Of a DNA stretch of 64,000 nt, positions 59,041 through 64,000 are shown piece by piece. This stretch comes from an uncultured Flavobacterium sp. GTDB lineage: Bacteria; Bacteroidota; Bacteroidia; Flavobacteriales; Flavobacteriaceae. The notes beneath the pieces are model-generated. The model did not search any database. It was not told the DNA's origin and was given only the letters and a program-made list of their open reading frames with translations. The translations under genes and the position numbers were made by a program. The stretch's first letter is position 1, and each line of letters begins with the position of its first letter. The stretch lies in NCBI RefSeq assembly GCF_943913405.1, contig NZ_CALTYA010000010.1, positions 1-64,000 on the forward strand, given 5' to 3'.

Positions 59041-59070
59041 AAATATAGCTCCAAACTCGGAGCTATATTT
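59041..59070 (-). terminator. hairpin between the 1256-aa and toxin genes
   Basis: Perfect 12-bp arms, AAATATAGCTCC and GGAGCTATATTT, 6-nt loop, followed on the minus strand by TTCTTTT. It could terminate part of the transcripts before the toxin gene, or stabilise the 3' end. Confidence 0.7.
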
Positions 59071-59082
59071 TTTAGTTATTAA

Positions 59083-62000
59083 TTAGAGTCCCATTTCTCT
59101 TTTTATGGCTTCTACAGAAATCTGCGCTACAACTTTTCTAGGATTTGAATCCGTTGCAAGTTGTAAGAATCCGTTGTTGAGGTCAATGTTTTCAATTGGC
59201 TTCACGGTCGAGGACTTTCCTTTTAAAATTGTTGATTTCTTCTTAAAAGGATTTTTTGAAACTTGTTTGTTGTCTTTATCAAGAATCGGTTTTCCATCAG
59301 AATCGAACATTTTATAATCTTTACAATCTTCGTCACATGGCAAAGCTGTTGGCACTTCCATCCCGATGCTTCCTGCTTGGATCATTGTCAGTGAAGTTGG
59401 TACTCTTGTTTCCCAAGTTTCTTCAACTTCGCCTTCGGTTTCTCTCAATTCATCAACGATTGAGATGAATAATTCATCGTCTAGGGTTGGAACTTGGCCA
59501 CCGTTCCAGACTTGTCCTGTTGCCATATACCAGTTTACGGCTTCTTCAAATCCTGGGCGTATTGTTAAAATTACTCTTGCCATTCCGCTTTGAAGGAAAG
59601 CTCTGAATATTGCATCGTCAGTTTCATCAATGTTGTATAATTCTCCCCATTGATTTTTTTGTGCCCAATAAAAAGGATAAAAATTATAGCTCATTAAATC
59701 CCATTCGAATGCCTGCTCAAAGAATTTTATTTTTGCGGAATAAGTTTCTAACTCACGACTATTGTTAACTTGGATGTTATTTGTTTTTTCTCCAATTAAA
59801 AAGCTAACTTCTCCCAGATTTGCATGATCTGCCATATATTCAATACAGTTCTTTTTTAGAATTATATTTTCAATTTGGCGATAGAACAATGGGTTTGATC
59901 GTTTCTTCTCAGTTTGCAATGCTTTTAATTCTTTTACTTTTGCATTGTATTCTTCAAGTTTGGTTTCATAGGCTTCGATGATTGCGCTGAAGGTTTCTTG
60001 TTGCCATTGTTGAAAAACACTTTCAGTTCTTTCTAGTTTTAGGTTTATATTTGCAATTCCGGCATGATAAGTAATAAAGTAGATTGAAACAGGAATATTC
60101 TTTTCAAAATTTTCTAGTCTATCAGGGTCATTTCCTTTTGGATTTGGTGTAAGAGGATAATTGTCATTTCCCAAATTTGTATGATATCTTAAATTTCCAA
60201 CACTAATAGCTAAACTTCTTCCAACGTTAGTTGAGGATATCGCTGGTCCAGAAACGGTTACAATAGCATCAATTGTTTTATAGCCATCAGGTAATGCAAT
60301 GTTTTTTTTCTCAGACCATGATTGCGGATCTCTACCTCCCTTTCCATCAAAATTAAACTCTGTTCCAACTGATATGTTTTTTGAGGGCAGGGCTTCTATG
60401 GTTGCATTATATTTTTCTGCCCAATATTTGTAAGTTCCTTCTAATGAACCCATAGTTAATTTTAGACTTCCTTCATTTCTAGGGTCAAGAGGTCTTTCAA
60501 TGGTTTCTTGATCATTAAAACTTATTTCGTTAACTGCTTGTTTATGAAAAGCTGCAGGCTCAGGAATCATGAATTCATACATCAATCGCTTGCCATAATT
60601 GATAATTTTATTTTTGTAAATTTTGTCAACCCAACGATAAACACCTGAAACATGCTCTCTGTTTTCTCTATTATCAAAACCGTGCTTGTTGTTTTCTTCA
60701 AACTCTTCAATTACTTTTGAGATACGCTCTTCTTTTACTTTCTGAACAACTCTGTCAAGCACTCTTTCTGTAATTTCTTTGGCATGAGTTACCGCCTGGC
60801 TGTTTGATTCTTCTGAGGAAGTATTATTTGCAAAATCTGCACCGGCACTCAATTTTATTTTCGGATACTCTGCATTCATACTAGCGTAGCCACCAATATG
60901 TGAATCTTCAGCTAATACAGAAGCAACTTCTGAATTCATTTCGAAACGATCAGTAGAAGTGGAATCGGTTAGTTTTTCTGATTCCTTTTCTTTGGATGTT
61001 GTTATTGTGTCTTCAGTTCTGCGTAATCTTCGTGTGGATCTTTCTTTGTATTCGCTAGCCATCACGTTTTCAATGTGTGACACTTCACCAGGAACATAGC
61101 AACAAACCTCTTGCTCTACTTTTCTATAATCAGCAATTCCTAAGCGTTTGATTCCAAAGCCAGCTGGAATGAATGTTTCATCTGGTGTGGTATTTCCGTT
61201 TCCTGGTGATTCTGCTGAGCCTTTGCCGTCGTATTCATAAATTCCGCTTCCAGAAAGCGTATATTTATAAGTGGGTTTACCTGTGTTTCCTTCACTTAGG
61301 TGCGAATCAGAAAAATCATTGAAATCAGAAACAAGCTCTTTCGCAATTGGATCTAGAGGTATATTATGGCGACCAAATGTGTTAATAGAAACTAGCGTAT
61401 CTCCTTCTCCCCAAAACATAATTTGTTTGCCTGCCTGAGTTACTAATGTTCCTTCTATTCTGAAATAATCTTCTTCATCAGGAATGTATTCGTCTATAAA
61501 AATACTGACTTGTAGCTTGTTTCCAACCCAAGTTGATGATTTGGAAGTTCCAGCATGAGCATGCCCTGCGCTAAATGTTAAGTCATAATTTGCTTGGTCA
61601 ATTTTCACGCCACTTTCCATTCCGGTGAATTCAAGCAAAAGTTTTTTTCTTGTGCTATTTAAAGCAACTGATTGAAAGGTAAAAGAATTACTAATTCTTT
61701 GCATTTCTTTTTTTAAAACTGGCAAAATCACACCACCAGTATTTCTGTATTTTTGCGAAAAGTTTGTCCTTGCAAATTGCATTTCAATTAATCTGGCTTC
61801 TTTTTTGTTTACATAATCTTGAATTTCCTGAAATGTATCATAGCCAAGAATAGTGATGCAACTTTCTACGATCCAAAAATGGTCTGTATCTTTGGAATAC
61901 TCGTGAAGATATTTTGTTTCACTGTTAGGTTTGAAATCAAATTTTGGCAAGTGCAGATTTTCATATTCAAAAACGACAGTCTCTAGTTTTGTTATAGGAT

Positions 62001-62853
62001 CGACAATGATTTTTTCAATTTTTGTTGCTTTATTGTATGCTTCTTCAACCGCAATCTCATAAGAAAGGTTGTAATTTTTTAGATCTCTTTGTTTATCCTT
62101 TTTATATCTCCCTTCAATTACCGCAACGCTTTCGCGCATTTTTTTAAATTGTGATAAATGATCATTGATTAAAGAGATTTCAATGGTTTCGCTTGGCTCT
62201 GTAGGGATTATTCTTGCTTCAGGCTTATCTTTTCGGTTTATTTCCATAGAAGCTGAATGTGAAGTCTCTTCCTCTAAAAATATTTTTCTCGGCATTATAA
62301 TTCTTGCCTGCGCTAATTTTCTCAATGATTTTAAATCATTTTGGAGACCATTCTTTTGTTGTAAAAATAAATTTGCTACAAGAACGGATAAAGTCGCCTC
62401 TCTAATGTAATTCGATTTTGAAGTAACTATTTGATAAATAAGGTTGTCCCACAGGATAATCATTCTATCAAAATTGAGTTCTGAAAGATTGCTTGATATG
62501 TTTAGGCCACAATCATTTAAACTTTTTTCTAATTCTTCTAAAGTAAATTTTTTACGATTTGATGTCAGCCAAGTAGCGAATTCAAAGAATTTATTGTCTC
62601 TGTAATCATTTACGCAAACTTTCAGGTCGTCAATTTTCTTAAATTCGGTATCTGAAAGCGCAAATTCGCTTGCATAATTTTTTAAATTTTCCTTTTTGGA
62701 ATTTGTTGAATGATTATCATTATATATCTTGAAACCAGATCCATCAACAAATGGATGCTGTACAAATGTCTTCTGTACTTTTTCATTTTCAACTAATCCT
62801 GGAGCTCTCATCGTGACAAATCTGAAGAGCGTGTTTTTAATTTCTGTACTCAT
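59083..62853 (-). CDS. large protein of unknown family upstream of the toxin
   Basis: A 1256-aa cytoplasmic-looking protein with no signal peptide or membrane segment. Not recognised. It is rich in long helices, with blocks of conserved-looking sequence: CCYVPGEVSHIEN (584-596), a charged EYKERSTRRLRRTEDT (601-616), EHVSGVYRWVDKIYKNKI (733-750) and NYGKRLMYEFMIPEPA (752-767). The region 850-960 has beta-rich, Ser/Gly stretches. It precedes the toxin gene by 61 bp (with a hairpin between), so it may be a delivery, scaffold or carrier protein. No function should be assigned. Confidence 0.6.
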   Translation of the reverse strand: MSTEIKNTLFRFVTMRAPGLVENEKVQKTFVQHPFVDGSGFKIYNDNHSTNSKKENLKNYASEFALSDTEFKKIDDLKVCVNDYRDNKFFEFATWLTSNRKKFTLEELEKSLNDCGLNISSNLSELNFDRMIILWDNLIYQIVTSKSNYIREATLSVLVANLFLQQKNGLQNDLKSLRKLAQARIIMPRKIFLEEETSHSASMEINRKDKPEARIIPTEPSETIEISLINDHLSQFKKMRESVAVIEGRYKKDKQRDLKNYNLSYEIAVEEAYNKATKIEKIIVDPITKLETVVFEYENLHLPKFDFKPNSETKYLHEYSKDTDHFWIVESCITILGYDTFQEIQDYVNKKEARLIEMQFARTNFSQKYRNTGGVILPVLKKEMQRISNSFTFQSVALNSTRKKLLLEFTGMESGVKIDQANYDLTFSAGHAHAGTSKSSTWVGNKLQVSIFIDEYIPDEEDYFRIEGTLVTQAGKQIMFWGEGDTLVSINTFGRHNIPLDPIAKELVSDFNDFSDSHLSEGNTGKPTYKYTLSGSGIYEYDGKGSAESPGNGNTTPDETFIPAGFGIKRLGIADYRKVEQEVCCYVPGEVSHIENVMASEYKERSTRRLRRTEDTITTSKEKESEKLTDSTSTDRFEMNSEVASVLAEDSHIGGYASMNAEYPKIKLSAGADFANNTSSEESNSQAVTHAKEITERVLDRVVQKVKEERISKVIEEFEENNKHGFDNRENREHVSGVYRWVDKIYKNKIINYGKRLMYEFMIPEPAAFHKQAVNEISFNDQETIERPLDPRNEGSLKLTMGSLEGTYKYWAEKYNATIEALPSKNISVGTEFNFDGKGGRDPQSWSEKKNIALPDGYKTIDAIVTVSGPAISSTNVGRSLAISVGNLRYHTNLGNDNYPLTPNPKGNDPDRLENFEKNIPVSIYFITYHAGIANINLKLERTESVFQQWQQETFSAIIEAYETKLEEYNAKVKELKALQTEKKRSNPLFYRQIENIILKKNCIEYMADHANLGEVSFLIGEKTNNIQVNNSRELETYSAKIKFFEQAFEWDLMSYNFYPFYWAQKNQWGELYNIDETDDAIFRAFLQSGMARVILTIRPGFEEAVNWYMATGQVWNGGQVPTLDDELFISIVDELRETEGEVEETWETRVPTSLTMIQAGSIGMEVPTALPCDEDCKDYKMFDSDGKPILDKDNKQVSKNPFKKKSTILKGKSSTVKPIENIDLNNGFLQLATDSNPRKVVAQISVEAIKREMGL

Positions 62854-62926
62854 AAAATAAATTTTTAATATGTTTGAATAAATTGTTTGAAATAAATCAT
62901 ATAAATTTTCTCAATTCCTTTGTTGT

Positions 62927-62944
62927 AGGAGTTCCGGAATACCT
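62927..62944. promoter_or_regulatory. dyad AGG-N2-TTCCGGAA-N2-CCT, candidate operator
   Basis: An 18-bp interrupted palindrome in the leader, between the -7 box and the ATG of the 1256-aa gene. Operator function for the divergent S24 regulator is a guess. Confidence 0.35.
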
Positions 62945-62984
62945 AATTTTAAGTTTTAAATGAGCTTGTGACTTAACTTCGGTG

Positions 62985-62992
62985 CAAATATA
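62985..62992 (-). promoter_or_regulatory. -7 box (TATATTTG) for the 1256-aa gene
   Basis: TATATTTG on the minus strand, about 130 bp before the ATG, leaving a leader with the TTCCGGAA dyad. Confidence 0.5.
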
Positions 62993-63225
62993 GAAGATAA
63001 TAATCTTATAAAACTAATTTAAAATAAGATTTTTTTCTTTTATTTTGTAAAATTCTACTATTGAGTTTTTAAAGCCTGTTTATATCAATAATTAATATAA
63101 TTTTTGTGTTGTACTTAATTCATTTTTAGTACAAATAATAGAAAATAAATGCATGTATTAAAAGCTTATTTTCTTATAATCGTTTAGAAATACTAATAAT
63201 TATACGTCTATAAAGATTTTTTTCC

Positions 63226-63233
63226 TATTTTTG
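63226..63233 (+). promoter_or_regulatory. -7 box (TATTTTTG) for the S24 regulator gene
   Basis: TATTTTTG lies 24 bp before the ATG at 63258. Confidence 0.55.
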
Positions 63234-63257
63234 TAGAAATTTTAGAACAGCAATCTC

Positions 63258-63956
63258 ATGGTTTCAGAAAGAGTAGGAGAATATATGGCCAAAAAAGGCA
63301 TAAGCTATTATGCCTTTGAAAATAGCATTGGCGCCAGCAGAGGAAGTATTTCAAAGGCAGTCAAAGAAGGAAAAAGCATCGGCTCTCAAGTTTTAGAAAA
63401 TATTCTTTCAGTTTATACCGATTTGAATCCGACTTGGCTTTTGACTGGACAAGGAAATATTTTTGTAGAAAATGAGTTGATTCCCAGAAATAATAAAATG
63501 GAAACTTTTAGACTGAAAACAGATTCTTCTTTAGAAATCCAGCAAATTCCGTTGTATGACATTGAAGCTGTCGCAGGATTGGTGCCGCTTTTTCAAGACA
63601 GCAAATCACAAGAACCGATTGACCATATTTCGATTCCGCATTTGCCAAAATGCGACGGAGCGGTTTATGTGACTGGAGACAGCATGTATCCGTTATTAAA
63701 AAGTGGCGACATCGTTTTATATAAAGAAATCAATGATATCAGAAACGAGATTTTCTGGGGAGAAATGTATCTTTTGAGCATTGACATGAGCGGCGAAGAA
63801 TATATTACGGTAAAATACATCCAGAAATCCGAAAAAGAAGGCTTTGTAAAGCTCGTAAGCCAAAATAAGCACCATCAGGATAAAGATGTCGAATTGTCAA
63901 AAATAAAGGCTCTGGCGCTTGTAAAAGCAAGCATCAGAATCAACGCAATGCACTAA
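63258..63956 (+). CDS. XRE-type regulator with LexA-like S24 peptidase domain
   Basis: A 232-aa repressor-like protein. An N-terminal HTH (about 5-63, GASRGSISKAV), a linker and a C-terminal S24 domain with serine S142 in VTGDSMYP and lysine K186 in ITVKYIQ. EAVAG (103-107) offers the Ala-Gly bond used for self-cleavage in LexA/CI-type proteins, so cleavage could be linked to DNA damage. It is divergent from the 1256-aa gene and may control it. Similar genes are also found alone in Flavobacterium, so this link is not certain. Confidence 0.85.
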   Translation: MVSERVGEYMAKKGISYYAFENSIGASRGSISKAVKEGKSIGSQVLENILSVYTDLNPTWLLTGQGNIFVENELIPRNNKMETFRLKTDSSLEIQQIPLYDIEAVAGLVPLFQDSKSQEPIDHISIPHLPKCDGAVYVTGDSMYPLLKSGDIVLYKEINDIRNEIFWGEMYLLSIDMSGEEYITVKYIQKSEKEGFVKLVSQNKHHQDKDVELSKIKALALVKASIRINAMH

Positions 63957-63960
63957 TAAA

Positions 63961-63984
63961 AAGGCGGACAATTTTGTCCGCCTT
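63961..63984 (+). terminator. terminator of the S24 regulator gene
   Basis: AAGGCGGACA-ATTT-TGTCCGCCTT, perfect 10-bp arms. Confidence 0.85.
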
Positions 63985-64000
63985 AAATTTCAATATAACT

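Larger units (their letters stand above)
62854..63257. other. divergent control region between the 1256-aa gene and the S24 regulator gene
   Basis: 404 bp without a gene. It has a -7 box on each side (62985-62992 and 63226-63233) and an 18-bp dyad centred on TTCCGGAA (62927-62944) inside the leader of the 1256-aa gene. Confidence 0.65.

Overview
The window looks like chromosome of a Flavobacterium-like member of the Bacteroidota. It is AT-rich with short intergenic gaps. Many genes follow a TAnnTTTG box, the Bacteroidota -7 promoter element. Typical family members include DUF4175, DUF4837, a GH3-family protein, YtxH/holin-like/DUF6327 small proteins and a DUF2807 adhesin-like protein. This assignment rests on gene content and promoter style, not on a database match.

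Layout. 1-9.9 kb (minus strand): a surface-polysaccharide block running from a DUF6909-like protein through a Wzz-like protein, rfbA-rfbC-rfbD (dTDP-rhamnose, without rfbB), two CDP-paratose-epimerase-like SDRs, a GT2 and a GT39-type membrane transferase cut by the window edge. 10-18.4 kb (minus, except tatA): a secreted regulatory-domain protein, a GH3-family protein, SdpI-like, M23 peptidase, Tex, a Fic protein and rpiB. 18.4-19.0 kb: a gene-free AT-rich stretch with several DnaA-box-like 9-mers, at a point where gene orientation changes from almost all minus to mostly plus. I propose it as an oriC candidate. 19-53 kb: core genes (rnr, LysE-like, tRNA-Cys, LTA-synthase-like, folB, glnS, gltX, ybeY, mnmG, Pif1-like helicase, holB, pgk, MltD-like transglycosylase, ElaA-like, OmpA-like, CtpA-like, rnpA). 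Around mnmG are four sites matching or nearly matching the ParB site parS. Three lie inside coding sequence and one lies just ahead of mnmG.

53.7-62.9 kb (minus) is the accessory region. A 1256-aa protein of unrecognised family is followed by a 751-aa protein with a C-terminal HExxH zincin-type toxin domain. A 99-aa candidate immunity gene overlaps the toxin gene by ATGA. After a terminator comes a 94-bp decayed copy of the toxin gene's pre-toxin region, then an M15 endolysin-like peptidase, a lipoprotein, a 106-aa protein and a patatin-like phospholipase. The likeliest reading is a polymorphic-toxin locus with toxin-tip exchange, possibly together with lysis or release functions. The delivery route is not visible. 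A LexA-like S24 regulator with an intact Ser/Lys pair and an Ala-Gly bond is divergent from it at 63.3 kb.

The most promising items for follow-up are the toxin locus and its displaced fragment, the oriC/parS pair, and the Fic gene bracketed by perfect inverted repeats that share one core.
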